Below are positions 11,701 to 23,269 of a DNA stretch of 64,000 nt, one piece after another; position 1 is the stretch's first letter, and each line of letters opens with the position of its first letter. Position numbers and translations under genes: made by a program. The DNA lies in contig JBCFYV010000012.1 in assembly GCA_039000515.1 (NCBI GenBank), positions 44,959,695 through 45,023,694 of the forward strand, read 5' to 3'. The notes beneath the pieces were generated by a model. It worked only from the letters and a program-made list of their open reading frames with translations, searched no databases and was not told the origin of the DNA. Source of the DNA: Timema cristinae. Taxonomy: Eukaryota; Arthropoda; Insecta; Phasmatodea; Timematidae.

Positions 11701-13130
11701 GTTGCAAGATAGTGATTACTAAACGCTTCTTTTTTTGGGCCTTTTTTCAACTTATGATTATTGGATTTCATTTTGATAAACTTATAAAGTTTCCTAGATA
11801 TAATTATATCACACATTATGACCATATTGAAAAAAAATATTATATCTATAGAACATCACTATTTAACCTGTTCAGAGCTCTAACTCATAAACTATGGGAA
11901 GTCTGACAATGGGAATCATAAACAAGCATAATATTAAACAATATGGGATATGTATTGATTTGTTTGTATTATATGTGTGTAACAAGTGTGTGTGTAAGGG
12001 CGTAAGGAGTGAAAAATCTTCGCGGCTAGTATTGCGGGTATATAAGATGGAATATATAAGTTAGGGTGTAGGGAAGTAGGTGAAGGCGAGTCCATGTTTC
12101 TTCTCTCAGAATCGCACGCACATAAAACGCTGCTCTTGAAATTTAATTCTTTTCTAACATTTGAAATTGTCAAATCTGTTGTATGGTTTAATGTGATTGA
12201 AGCTGCGGGCAAATTCTAGTTAGTACATAACCGTTTAAACTGAACGGTTAGTAAGACGCATGAAAAAATTGAAATTATGATTAGAATTTAAGAAAAAATT
12301 TAAATTTTGACTGAACCAAGTACTATATCTTACATAGCTTGTTAAAGTTATACTTATTTAAATACAAATCTGAAAAAGGTTTTTTTTAATTTAAGAACAC
12401 AGAATTTTGAAAAAAAAAAGTGTTTACAATTATTTCAATTTATTTTACTTTTTCGTCCATTCACTTCTAAACCGTTAATGAGATAGGAATGAGAAAGGTA
12501 GAATGTTAGAGGAAATATACCTGTATTTTCTTGAAGAAAAATTGCTATAAAAAAAAACTTTGTCCACATTCTTTCAGAATTTGAACACCGATGCGAGCAT
12601 TTTAAATGAATATATTACACTTTCATATAAAATGTATTAATTACTCAATATATTTTGGCCACAAGAGATCAGACTGGGAATTATAAGCAATGTAAAGAGA
12701 ATAGAAAGGTTGATCTACTTGTGCTAATTTGATTATGTCACTGCCTACGTCACCCAGTAGGAATACAACAGTTATATCTTCATATTAAAACAGCCACACA
12801 TACGTTTTTTTAAAAAATAAGTAGAGTAATTACATCAATTAGACATTGGTGTAGATTTTAATGATTTATTTATTATTTAAAATTTCAAAAATGTGGCCTG
12901 ATTTTAACAGCTTAGTTTGTAATATGCTGTCATGTGTACTGAGTGACGTCACACTTTCGGACATTCAGATGACTATTTTCAGCTGCTGCTACCTAATATT
13001 TTTTTATATTGATTAGAAGGGTATGCATTGTAGGTAGAAGAGGAAACCCCTGCCTTAGACAAGAAATAGAGTAGTTCTATTCAAACTAGGTTAACATATG
13101 GTTTGTACATGTCGACTGAAAAAACACTAC
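11701..13130. other. AT-rich DNA, no confirmed gene
   Basis: An 82-codon plus frame (11658-11906) and a 92-codon minus frame (11934-12212) show no recognisable domain. A worn SINE tail remnant ('aactgaacggttagtaagac') lies at about 12236-12260. Confidence 0.4.
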
Positions 13131-13163
13131 TAACCAACATCTGTCTTGTCTGTTTGTTTCAAG

Positions 13164-13205
13164 GTTACCAACTTGATCCAAGTGGGGGGGCAACAAAACA
13201 AGAAA
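13164..13205 (+). other. Candidate 42-nt internal exon with strong splice signals
   Basis: Upstream lie a textbook branch-point-like 'tactaac' (near 13127), a pyrimidine-rich 'tgtcttgtctgtttgtttc' and an AG at 13162-13163. Downstream is a GTAAGA donor at 13206. The enclosed 42 nt are open in one frame and would add 14 codons without shifting phase. Alternatively the frame runs on to a stop at 13322-13324, making a terminal exon. No domain is recognisable. Confidence 0.35.
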
Positions 13206-13324
13206 GTAAGAATGATGTAAATGGTACCTCTCAGACTGGTCTTCTAGAAAGAGTGTGGTTCCCAGAAAATATCAAAAGTCATATCCTTCAACATCGTCCT
13301 ACTTTGATAACCCAGACAATTTGA

Positions 13325-14236
13325 TCTAAAACCTTTCTGTATCTCATGATCGCGTGACTTTAGAAAAAAACTTGGCAACTCTATTGTCGCATCTTCCGAA
13401 TTTTGGCAACCCCGCATCAACACGATATCGTGTCTTTTCAGCTCCGTTGTGTTTCTGTGGGGGGGAAAAAAGAATAAAAACTATTTTCTTTACAAAAGAA
13501 GGGGGGAAAAAAATAATAGTTGAACGAACACGAGTGTGTGCTTTTTTTGTGGTATTGCAAAAGAGGTTGCAGGAATGAAGAAATAGAAAAAAAAATACGG
13601 GGGATAGAAACGTGAGTTAAGAAGTTAAAAAGATACAAAAGGAGGGAAAATATATCTTACTTCATTGAAGGAGGTCCACGAGAATAGACATTGTAAAACA
13701 TAGGTGGGCGAAACATCGAGTTGGATGTCTTGGTTTTCTGCTCTGATAGTGTAGTTTTCCCACGTATTACTGATTTTAGGTGCTTCATACATAGTAAATC
13801 GATGCACATGAATAAAAACTTCAACGTAAATCAAATATAAATCTGGTATGTACGTAATACCTTTCGTAACTGTGATTTTAAAATGATCTCTAAGAGCAGA
13901 AGTTGATGTGACGATTGTTAATATAGAACATTGGCGACTTAATTGTAGTTAATTATTTGTGCTAAAATTTTCACGTTAAGTTGCCGAATCTGTCGAATAA
14001 TAAATCAATAATCAGAATACTACGTTTAATAATTCGACGTTTTATTGACTGACATTTTCACAATATACCTTAATTTTATTAATCTATGTTGAATACGTAA
14101 CTTTTTAAATAGTGTTACTGAAAATCGAAGTGGTATTAGAATTAGTTAATATAAGCCAGAATGAAATAAAACAATACTGCAAACCATAATTCTTACCTTC
14201 CTTTTCAAAGTAAAATAAAAATACATCACTGCCATT
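13325..14236. other. Intergenic or intronic DNA
   Basis: Contains G7 runs followed by A runs near 13460 and 13500. Short frames on both strands overlap and have no recognisable content. If the neighbouring candidate exons are real, this is intron. Confidence 0.4.
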
Positions 14237-14414
14237 ATGAACGCCAGTCACGTCTTTCTACTGTTATTGGCGAATCCAGCTTGGTGTTGGATCACGTGGT
14301 ATAGCTCGACGAAGAAAGACGTCAGCGTCGAGGGCGCCGCGCAGGCGACAAATGCCGTCAGAAATGACGCCACCAAAGAAGAACGCCGAGCCAACCTAAC
14401 ATTGATCAACAAAG
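14237..14414 (+). other. Candidate exon, signal-peptide-like start
   Basis: This GC- and CpG-richer stretch opens with ATG and encodes a hydrophobic segment (residues ~6-20, with a LLLL run) followed by an Ala/Lys/Glu/Asn-rich polar stretch, to residue ~59. A good donor, AAAG|GTATGT, falls at 14414/14415. Composition changes to AT-rich directly after the donor, as at an exon-intron border. The reading frame does not join cleanly to the next candidate exon: it stops about 14 codons into it. Confidence 0.4.
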
Positions 14415-14634
14415 GTATGTGGTTTGTGTTTCCTCTAATGTATCATCTATCACAAAAGTTTTTTTCCCCTTACTTTAAAAATATATTCCTTTCTAATATG
14501 TCAAGAAGTTTTAGGAACTCACCTCACCACCACCACGTGCCCACCGTTGAGGGTATTGTTTTTGTTAAAAATGTGTATCTTCGTTGATTTCAATTAATTT
14601 AGAATTAAGCAGCATGTATGACTTGGTTTTGTAG

Positions 14635-14856
14635 CAATTATTGCTCCAAGTCAACAGAATGGGGACAGTCAAGTATAAACATCACTTTCCCAATACCAAT
14701 AATCTTGCCGAGCACCTCGCGCAACAAACATCCGACTACACAAACCACAAGCGAACAACTGCCAAGAATGAGCCAAGTTCCGCATCTCGCCACTAGAGAC
14801 CGGCACCACCACTACCATGATCAATCCGCCCAACTTCAAGAAACGAGAAGAAGATG
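14635..14856 (+). other. Candidate exon
   Basis: Bounded by 'acttggttttgtag' and 'gatg|gtaact', it is 222 nt long, a multiple of three, and one frame is open throughout. That frame is rich in Ser, Thr, Gln and His, including 'RHHHYHDQ'. Its phase does not fit the donor at 14414. It may belong to a different transcript, or one of the two may be chance. Confidence 0.3.
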
Positions 14857-15030
14857 GTAACTGCCAGGCTTTGCCAGAATAATATAGAATGTTCTTCTCC
14901 CGGCGCGCCCCCTTCCTTTGTGCCTATCCTGTTCGATGAGTGTGCCATATAAAAGACCATTCGTCGAGGAAGACGTCACTCTTGGACTTGGCTGCGACCA
15001 TGTAGGACTAAGCGTCGGCGTAACGGACAT
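14857..15030. other. CpG-richer segment after the candidate exons
   Basis: It holds GC-rich words ('cccggcgcgcccccttcc') and 'tcgtcgaggaagacgtcact', which echoes 'tcgacgaagaaagacgtcag' at 14307-14326. A 64-codon minus frame overlaps it. Gene or decayed element cannot be decided. Confidence 0.3.
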
Positions 15031-16740
15031 ATTACGTTAATGTAAGAATAAAATCCAATTTCGGTTTAAATGTAAATTATGGGAACTAGTACAAATTCTT
15101 TTTAGATCTTTTATCAAATTTAATTATAAAGTATTTGCGTAAATCTTCGTCTTTGATTTACTTTATAATGAGAGTATTGTAAAGTCAGACATTTTCTGTG
15201 TTATTGATATTAGGCATTATGCGCGAACTTTATACTCAACCAATTAACTTTATTTGTTTCTCAGTAGTATTTAGGTTAGATGAGTGAATATGAAAATTTG
15301 AGAGTGTTGTTAGATCATAACTTTTCAATATTATCCATAATGATTGAAAGTCAAACATTTCAAAATTAACTTTATGTCGTCCCCAATTGCAAATGTGGCA
15401 TTTTGGGTTTGGTAAACATTAAGGTGGGAAAGTGTTTGAAATATGGTGCCGAGATTTTCAATATTAGTAGAATGGAGTATTGCACTAGATTATTATATAT
15501 ATCAACTTAACTTTATATTTTTTTACTAGTTTCTCGATTGTTATTTTTAGGATAGTGTTGTTAATATCTATTTTGTACCAAAATAGTAACAAAAAAACAA
15601 ACTAAAAGGGGTAATGTTAGGAAATATCCTCGATATTTATAATAGTACTATAATCCTTGTTTAGGACATAGGCGAAGGCTATGTTGAGTTCTGCTAGTAG
15701 GTTATTAGCGTTAAAGTTAAATGGTATTGACATTAGGTATTTTTGATGGAACTAAAACTTTTAGTAACATGTTGCATTTTCGCAACAGGTTCACAAATGT
15801 GTTAGTTAGGAGAGATCTTTTACTGTACTACGTATGATCATATTAAATTAATGTTATGAATCAATATTTGTATTTACGTAATATGTTTAGGGTACATAAT
15901 AAATAACGTAATGATTAGAAGGAAAAGAGTAAATATTTATGGAACAATGTTTTTATTGGATAGTATATATTTATGTTGAGAATGCTTGCTCACTCACGAC
16001 TTTTATATATTATTATATATATTATATATATATATATATATAAAACTGAATTATTAAATGATCTTCAAATAATATGCTTATTATTTAATAAAGTTTGGCA
16101 AAATTAAATCTAAAGATTCTAAGACTTTAATTTATTCTATTACATAATTACGCCATAGTATCCCTATGTCTAGAAAAGGTGCGAGGGATTAGCCTTCAAC
16201 CTTTTTATATATTAATATGTTAGGCAACCTGTGAAGGTGGACCGTAGTTTCCCGCTACTCACAAGAGTGAGTTGCGTGCGCTGGGGACATGCTAAATGTC
16301 CAGCACTTTATAACTCACCATTTTAGGACATTCACTCTACGCGTCCATCTTACTTATTCTTTGTATTTTTTTTATTTATGTATTGAATCCCTTAGTTTGG
16401 AGCTTTAGTTGATTACAGTTTATGGATTTCGTTAAAGCGAAGAGAATATTCAAGGATAGGGAAGTGTGTAGAAATTTAGTGAAAATAGATCAAATACGAA
16501 GTTGTTTTATGGTCACGGTGTAATTACGTATGTATGTAACTATGTTTCTTCCAAGATGCATGATTTATATATTATACCATTGGAAGACCTAGATGCAGAT
16601 GAGAAAATAACATTAAAATTGACCTTAAAGACATAAGCCTTAAGCAAGAACATGACTTAGTGGATGCTCAGCGAACAATAGGGCGGGTTTGCTTGCGTCA
16701 TCATAGGTTAAAAGGTGGAGTGATAGTATGCTTGGGACCA
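15031..16740. other. AT-rich DNA, no gene seen
   Basis: Includes a (TA)n tract at about 16003-16044 and, near 16290, a short hairpin 'ggacatgctaaatgtcc'. No supportable gene. Confidence 0.45.
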
Positions 16741-16755
16741 CAATATCGGTTCACT

Positions 16756-16873
16756 AAGCATTCACAAAACGTTCTTGCATACCGTCTATAAAGTTTAATG
16801 AGGTAGACTGGACAGAACTAGCTCAAGATAGGCTTAGGTGGCGTACTTTTGTAAGTGCTCTAATGACATTTTA
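16756..16873 (+). pseudogene. LINE ORF2 C-terminal relic
   Basis: One frame, open from about 16756 to a TAA at 16871-16873, ends with the pattern D-W-T-E-L-A-Q-D-R-L-R-W-R-T-F-V. That layout (W..LA.DR..WR..V) is the familiar extreme C-terminus of many non-LTR retrotransposon polyproteins. No reverse transcriptase is recoverable upstream, so this is a 5'-truncated and decayed copy. The assignment rests on one short motif. Confidence 0.45.
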
Positions 16874-17122
16874 AGTTACTTATGCCATAGAGAAAGTAAA
16901 TAATATAAAATAAATTTTACGGAACTCCGCACGAACTTTCTCGCTCTATTTTTTTTAGAAATGGAGATATTTACTCAAAATTCTTAATATATTATACACT
17001 AGAAAACCCAAGAACAAATTGCGCTAGACATACGTAAAACATTTTTTATTCATGGTTTAAAATTTTAAAGTTTTAATTTTTAAAGAATTATCGTCTTCAT
17101 TTGTATATTTGTATCAATATAA

Positions 17123-19150
17123 AATATCGATATTGGGTCCCCAATGGTCAACACTTCATATTAAAATTTAGATTTCTGATTAAAATTGTCGTCATTTTAC
17201 TAGGGGATATCTTATGGATATTGCATTTCTATTAAATTTTTCTTTTATAATATTTGTGTATTGCTTGAATACTTTTGGTTTTATAAAAATATATTTCAAA
17301 TAAAATATGTTTATTATAAATAGAGCCAAATGTATGCAATGATAAGTAATTTCATATCTCAAGGATTTACGGAGATAAAATTAAAAATTAGAATATACGC
17401 ATCAACCGGAACACTTAGTCATTTTGACGAAAAGTTGTAGAGTATCCATTTGGTTTGTAATATTGATCAAAGCTTAGAAATGAATTTTAATCAATCATTA
17501 TAAAGCCGATTTATATAAAATCGATTTTTTCTCTTTCTGCCCCTAAGGAAATTACCCTTAATTTTAGGGTTGGATATCCAATTCCAAAAATCCCTCGGGG
17601 TAAACTTGTGAAAACCCTTTATACCAAGTCTTAGCCGAATCGGTAAAATAGTTTAGGCTCTAGCCCGAGGTACAGACTCACAAACAGACGGACAGACAGA
17701 TAGACGGGATTGCGAAAACCAATTTTAGGGTTTGGGGGGTCATGAAATGTCGATATCCGTCAAATCTCTAGTTCAATTTTTTTGAAGATCAAAATCTGTA
17801 AGGTAGGCAGAAATTAAAAATATTAATATTGGGTCCCCGTGGGTCAACACTTCATATTAAAATGTCGATTTCCAGTTCAAAATTGTCAACATTTTATTAA
17901 GCGTTGCGCATCGATGGTTATAGCAATGCTATTAAATTCCTCATTTATAAATTATGACTATTGAATAAAAATGATAGAAATAGATCATTGTTGTAACAAC
18001 ATTTCTCCTAAGAGGTTGAAATAAAGAGAACATACACATTTTGAGAAACTTACTCATTTCTTCCTTTATGGCATTGGATAATTTATTGCGTTAAAATTTA
18101 AGTAGTAATTCTTAACTAAAGCTCACAAAATTGTATTAAAATATTTACCAATATCTCAGAAACTGTTGGTTTTATAAAAATATATTTCATATAAAAGTTT
18201 ATAATTTTTAATAGTACTAACATTTTGCAATGATAAGTTATTTAGTATCTCAAATAGTGGCGGAGATGTGGAAATTTCAACTTCTGTAAAGTACCCTAAA
18301 AGTAACTTTCATGGGAAAATGAAAATAGTCAAAAAATTTATAATCTTAATCAACAACTAGATACGAATATTAAACAAAATCATTCGAGCCGATTTTGAGA
18401 AAATCGTTTTTTTTTAACTTTTCGCCCTTTATTAAAATACTCTTAATTTTAAGATTAAACAGACACACAGACAGAAATCATTGCAAAGACCACCTTTTAG
18501 GGTTTAGAGGGTCTTGAGACGTCGTCATCCATCAACATTTCAGGTTAGATTTTTTTTTACAGTCGCAATACTTAACCTTTAGTGTTCGAAAAGTTAAAAT
18601 ATATATATTCGTATAGCTTGAAAGTTATTGGTATTTATTAAATTATGATTCAATTAAAAAATTTGTATTATAAATAGATCTACATATTTGTAATGATAAG
18701 TAATTTCCTATCTCAAATAGCTTCGGAGATATGATAAAAAATGATAATTTACGCCCTTAAAGTCATTTTTCTGAAATATTGAGGGAAGCCATTTTGTTTT
18801 GAATATTTATAAATATTTAGAAATGAAATTTAATCATAGTCGTTAGAACAAATTTTGAGAAAATCGACTTTTTCTCGTTTTGCCCTTTATTAAACTACCC
18901 TTAATTTTAGGGTTATATATCCAATTCCAAAAATCCCTTGGGGCAACCCTATGAAAACCCTAGATACCAAGTTTTAGCCTGATCAGTAAACTAGTTTAAG
19001 CTCTAATCTGAGGTACAGACAGACAGACGGAAATTCAAAAAACACGTTTTCGAATTTGGGGGGGTCATGAAACGTCGAAAATCACCAAAACCTCGAGTTA
19101 AATTTTTTTGACGATTACAATATTTTCTCTACCTGTAAGATAGTGAAAAA
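17123..19150 (+). repeat. About three copies of a ~700-bp repeat in tandem
   Basis: Copies start near 17123, 17819 and (less clearly) 18590. Each has the same order of blocks: 'ttgggtccc..ggtcaacactt' (first two copies only), 'aatgataagtaattt', 'ttaattttagggtt', 'gaaaaccc', an 'acagacagacag' run, 'ggggggtcatgaaa' and 'aatttttttgacgattaca'. A diverged copy lies at 400-870 and a mirrored piece at 63740-64000. No coding capacity. Confidence 0.75.
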
Positions 19151-19224
19151 GTAATAGGAATTATGCAATCAATAGGTGAATACAACGATTGTCCGTGGGG
19201 CTTGTATAGAATATTAGAAATAGT

Positions 19225-19440
19225 TTTTTATACAAAAAAAAGGTGTCTATGTTAACCAGATGTCCATGCGATAACCATACAAAATTTCAGTACAATTGGT
19301 ACAGTGTTTTGGACGTGATATAGCAGCAAACAAACAAACAAACAGATAAACAACATTTTTATTTTATGAGATTTATTTCCATTCCAAAACACTCGTTGCC
19401 ACGGATATTTATAATTGGTTTGGTGATCATACTGAACCAC
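19225..19440 (+). repeat. Interspersed repeat with (CAAA)n
   Basis: It contains 'gtctatgttaaccagatgtc', 'ttggtacagtgttttggacg' and a (CAAA)n run near 19326-19344. It resembles the copy at 11541-11700 and is mirrored at about 63446-63660. A 62-codon frame across it is fortuitous. Confidence 0.5.
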
Positions 19441-19669
19441 TCGTTGCGAACGAGACTTACTGAGAAGATTTATAAAATAAAAGTTGATAGATTTGAATTG
19501 TTAAAAAATTTAAGATGAAAATGTAATTACTTAACCGTTAGTTTTTTTGGATACTGTGTAGTCCGCTAATGAGATATTGCGATGGAATGTAGCATATTCT
19601 GTTCCCTGAAAAAAAAAAAAGTTTAAGTTCGAGAACTTGGAAACAAAATCAATTCCAATAATTTTATTT

Positions 19670-19815
19670 AACACCACATCTTGTTACACGTTTGGGATGT
19701 ACACATATTTAAACCAGTGGTGTAGGGGCGATGAAGTTAGAATTTACAGGATATGTGTTCTTATTTGTTGTTAGGACTTGGTAACCATTTAGGAACTTCA
19801 ACCTCACGATCAACG
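19670..19815 (-). mobile_element. Diverged SINE family B remnant, minus strand
   Basis: The tail reads, on the minus strand, 'catcccaaacgtgtaacaag' then 'atgtggtgtt', a worn form of the shared SINE tail. Upstream of it on that strand is a 'ttcctaaatggttacc' body remnant. The mirrored copy is at about 63068-63215. Confidence 0.5.
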
Positions 19816-19937
19816 GAAATTAGATGAGAAGTTTAATACGCTTGTCCACTGATGATTTCTACTTTGTACTAAATTTTATTAGTATTTTATTCATTCTCTT
19901 TCACTGCATTTTCCTTTCCATTAGGTTAATGCATAAT

Positions 19938-19971
<34 letters not shown>
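19938..19971. repeat. (TA)n microsatellite
   Basis: TA dinucleotide run. Its mirror at about 62917-62940 is differently sized, as expected of allelic slippage. Confidence 0.9.
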
Positions 19972-19979
19972 AAACATTG

Positions 19980-20310
19980 GTTCCAAAAATCTTTGAATGG
20001 CGTACCACTTCTTCACTTTCGAGATAATGCTCCATATATAATATTTCGTTACATTTTAATGGTGTACAGGGATATAATAACACAGACAGCACCATCTGTC
20101 TGAGCTTAATTAAATGTTGCCACTCCTCCGACCACAGTTTTACTTTTGGCTGGACTTGTTTCAAATATATTTATATGATTTGTTATGGCCCATTCTTTTT
20201 CTGACTTCAATTTTCTGGTTTTGTTTGTTTGTCTTTCATGGCGTACAACCGGGAATAATTCTATGTACCACAGTTTGGGAAGCTCATATATATACCAGGG
20301 GTAAGGAAGG
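19980..20310 (-). repeat. Unclassified repeat with 'agacagatggtgctgtctg'
   Basis: A 75-codon minus frame, well preserved in both arms (mirror frame at 62679-62924), covers a partly palindromic 'acagatggtgctgtct' core. The core is a short inverted repeat, as at a transposon end. The frames in the two arms differ at both ends, so a conserved protein is not supported. Confidence 0.35.
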
Positions 20311-20319
20311 TAAATTTTA

Positions 20320-20940
20320 AAAGAAATGTACTCTCATTTTTTTTAGATAGTTTAGAAAACTCTATACGAAAAATTCATCCTTGATACACTAAGTTGACAC
20401 TTAAACCACTTTCCAATCATCGCGAATTTTTTCATTCAAAATTTCCCTTTTTGCGAATGGAAATTTAAAAAAATCATCAAATATCTGCTTGATAAACAAA
20501 TGAAGATTTGTTGTTGTTTATCTTATGGATCGGTGGTTCTTCTCTTATTTTTTAATCCTATATTCTTATCTTACAACGTACCTCATAAGTTGATATTACC
20601 ATTAATTATAATTCAACTCCCATGTTTTAAAAACTTACTCTCAAAGTCATAAAGTTCATATGTTATAAACTTTTTTCTTGCAGAATAAGACTTTATTTTT
20701 AGGGTACGCTCGTCGAGTTAATCAGAATCTGGCACTTGTGGTTCTAATTACGAAGAACTAGGAGGCTTTATTCCCACATTGGTGGGCATGTTGACTACCA
20801 TAAAAAGTCTTAAACCCCTAAAAAAAATGGCAGATTTATTTTAGCAGAGCTTGAGATATTAAGTTCCTAAATATGATAACGTCCACTTTTACCACCCAAT
20901 ATTGGGTACTGACATTTAAGGTAAAATAAAAGGTGCTAAC
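20320..20940. other. Intergenic DNA, nothing recognised
   Basis: AT-rich; no supportable gene or element. Confidence 0.4.
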
Positions 20941-20953
20941 AAAATAAAAACTT

Positions 20954-21190
20954 CAGTGGCCGCATGATCTAAGGTGTCACTCCTTAAGTAAACTAGACTA
21001 CCAATGATGTGGAAATTGGGGCTTGAATCCTGGTCGAGTGAGGGTGGTTTTCCCTCAATAGTTTTCCCTCGATGAAAATGTGATCTTAAAAATTCAATAT
21101 TTCTCATCCTTAATACAGTACCTACCTTAGAATAATTAGTACATGGGCGTGAAACCTTAACGGGCAGTAAGATGCAGTGCCAAAAAAAAT
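20954..21190 (+). mobile_element. SINE family B, plus strand
   Basis: Head 'cagtggccgcatgatctaag' with box B-like 'gcttgaatcctgg', body 'agggtggttttccctc', tail 'gcgtgaaaccttaacgggca' then 'gtaagatgcagtgc'. A 141-codon open frame on the opposite strand is simply the antisense of this SINE. Mirrored at 61717-61950. Confidence 0.8.
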
Positions 21191-21194
21191 GAAA

Positions 21195-22010
21195 AGGTGT
21201 ACTCACACCGCTGGTCCCAAAGTTTAAAAAGTTAGTCTCGCAATATATTGTATTTGTATTAACAAGTAGGTTGAGGTTTGTATGTTTGTCGTATGCATTG
21301 AGAGTTGTTTTTAATATGTAATTTTCCAATTCCCTCTCCACGCTAATGTGGTTGAACTTCCTCTAAAATACCCTCCTCAGCCTTACCCCTTAATTTAATC
21401 GCTAATACCGTTGTTTTAGATGTAAAAAAAAATCAAGGGATGGTTCTTAATGATTATCAGGCAAATATATTGGCTTAATAAATGATAATGACCTATGAAA
21501 AACAAGAACTGACAATGCGTGTATCTAGTTAACTTTCTATGTTGATTTATAAGAACAGGTTCGCACATATACAACAAAGCCTTTCACAACTGAACGCCTA
21601 AGATATTTTATTGCTTTTAAAATAAGCATTCATATTGAATTGAGATTTTCTGCCATGTTTCTTTTTGCAAGCGACGCTTTTGTGTTTGTGCGTGAAAGCG
21701 TCGAGTTTGTATCGACAGTCGATATATAAACACGTCACATTGATATTATATATGAATAGCGGAAGAGGCCAAAATAAACTTGGAGAGCACCTCTCTGAAA
21801 ATATTTTTAAATAACTTTTAGATAACGGTGAAACTCAAGTGTTCCAGCTGCTATGAAATAAAAAAATATATATATCTTGAAAAAATGACATCGGTGGTGG
21901 AGAAATATGATTGAATTGCTTAGAGTGACAAAAGTTTCAAACCTTTTTATTTTCCTTCGAAAGATTGAATCTGTGATCAATTTATAAAAGTATATTATAT
22001 ATATATATAT
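21195..22010. other. Intergenic DNA
   Basis: Around 21671-21727 there is a short CpG-bearing stretch with 'gcgacgctttt' and, 19 bases on, 'gaaagcgtcg', a potential hairpin. No gene is supported. Confidence 0.4.
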
Positions 22011-22014
22011 ATAG

Positions 22015-22060
22015 AGTCTCCGGGTGTTTCTAACACACACACCTCTCTCTCTCTCTCTCT

Positions 22061-22107
<47 letters not shown>

Positions 22108-22122
22108 AAACATCCGGAGACT
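22015..22122. mobile_element. Hairpin-bounded microsatellite, possible mini-MITE
   Basis: AGTCTCCGGGTGTTTCTAAC (22015-22034) is mirrored by GTTAGAAACATCCGGAGACT (22103-22122), a 20-bp inverted repeat with one mismatch. Between them lie only (CA)n, (CT)n and (TA)n. The mirrored copy (60778-60886) keeps the inverted repeat but has different microsatellite lengths and orders. Either a tiny MITE whose interior became a microsatellite, or a repeat with fixed stem ends. Confidence 0.7.
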
Positions 22123-22239
22123 GCATACAAAGATCCCTTTCTTAAACAATAATTAAGTTTATTCGCTTTGATGCACGTGTGCTGTCTAGTTGTTTATTTT
22201 TATCCTTTTCCTAATACCTCTAATCAGGCTATCCGCAGA

Positions 22240-22385
22240 TACAAATAAGGAAACCACATATCCACATTTTCGTGGAGGTAGGGTGTAAAAACCACCCTCA
22301 AACGACGAGATTTGAAACCTAGTCTTTTTGTCACCTGAAAATTAAACCGGATTGAGTATATACCTTAGCCCACGTGCCCACCTAC
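22240..22385 (-). mobile_element. Truncated SINE family B, minus strand
   Basis: Minus-strand reading gives 'ggtttcaaatctcgtcgttt', 'gagggtggtttttacaccct' and 'cctccacgaaaatgtggata', the family B body without its tail. Mirrored at about 60505-60670. Confidence 0.55.
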
Positions 22386-22437
22386 AAGGGTTTCTGCTTG
22401 AAATTTAGTAAAAATGCTTTATTATGACTCATATCAG

Positions 22438-22640
22438 TAGTCGCTTGGTCTAAGTCATCAAGCTTGCAATAGACCGGAATGTCAATTACAAAGATGTCAA
22501 GGTTCGAATCTCAGCTGTGTTCATTAACTATGATTTTCTCATCCTCTCTCTGGGCTAGTGCGGGCACACACTCTTTAAACTATCCTCCTCTGCTCCATCC
22601 TTTAGTTGAAGATCTTAATCTACAAATAAAAAGTGATTCT
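22438..22640 (+). mobile_element. SINE family B variant, tail lost
   Basis: Head 'gtcgcttggtctaagtcatc' with a good box A-like 'tggtctaagtc' and box B 'ggttcgaatctc', then a 'gattttctcatcctctctct' body. The usual tail is absent; a family A SINE is inserted just downstream. Mirrored at about 60270-60475. Confidence 0.65.
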
Positions 22641-22686
22641 TATCAAACTTATCATAATTACCTAATTAATAAAGAAATACAAACAC

Positions 22687-22961
22687 GGTGACCTGGTGGT
22701 CTAGGGGTAAGGTGTCAGACTTCTATGCTGGCGGCCGGGGTTCAATCCTCGGTCCCGGCACAGATTTATCTGATTACCAAACCCTTCCTCCACCTCTGAC
22801 AAGACATCTTGTGAATGTGGGGAATGCCAGGCCTCCACCGTGGTTCGGATTCCACGTTAAACTGTAGGTCCTTCATTTCATCTCACAATCACACTTCCAT
22901 TACACATTAGCGTAAGTGCGTATAACCCGAACGGGTAGTAAGACGTGGTGCTAATAATAAT
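22687..22961 (+). mobile_element. SINE family A, full length
   Basis: A tRNA-derived head carries box A (tggtctagggg) and box B (ggttcaatcct), the internal promoter of RNA polymerase III. A core with 'ccaggcctccaccgtggtt' and the tail 'gcgtataacccgaacggg' follow, then a short (taa) run. The 12-bp direct repeat aaatacaaacac flanks it (22675-22686 and 22962-22973), marking LINE-type retroposition. Mirrored at 59953-60217. Confidence 0.93.
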
Positions 22962-23269
22962 AAATACAAACACAACTCAAACAGTTAATTTACTAGTACA
23001 GCTTAGCAAACAATAAATCCAACAATTGTTTATTTATAAAATCAATATTAATATTTAATTCTCATCAGGCTTCGGGCCAGTGTCTCCTATGAGTAAAATA
23101 CTTTAAAAACTAAACAAAACTGTTTAAATTAAAGAAGATACCGAGAATGATGTTTTCTAAGAACATGTTTAGTCTTTCTAATTTACTAATATATACTTTC
23201 TCATATCAAGAGAAGGTATTAATCGATCTCGAGACTATGAGAAAGTCTTTACGTTTTATGTGAACATAA

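Noticed and set aside
19937..20164. 75-codon minus frame with protein-like composition
   Set aside because: The mirrored version changes frame at both ends and the segment is built on a short inverted repeat, so it is more likely a repeat remnant.
20916..21341. 141-codon open frame on the minus strand, the longest outside gag apart from an error-prone copy
   Set aside because: It is the antisense of a family B SINE plus flanks, and the mirrored copy does not keep it as one frame.
22687..22761. A functional tRNA gene
   Set aside because: Box A and box B are present, but the head continues into a SINE core and tail flanked by target duplications.
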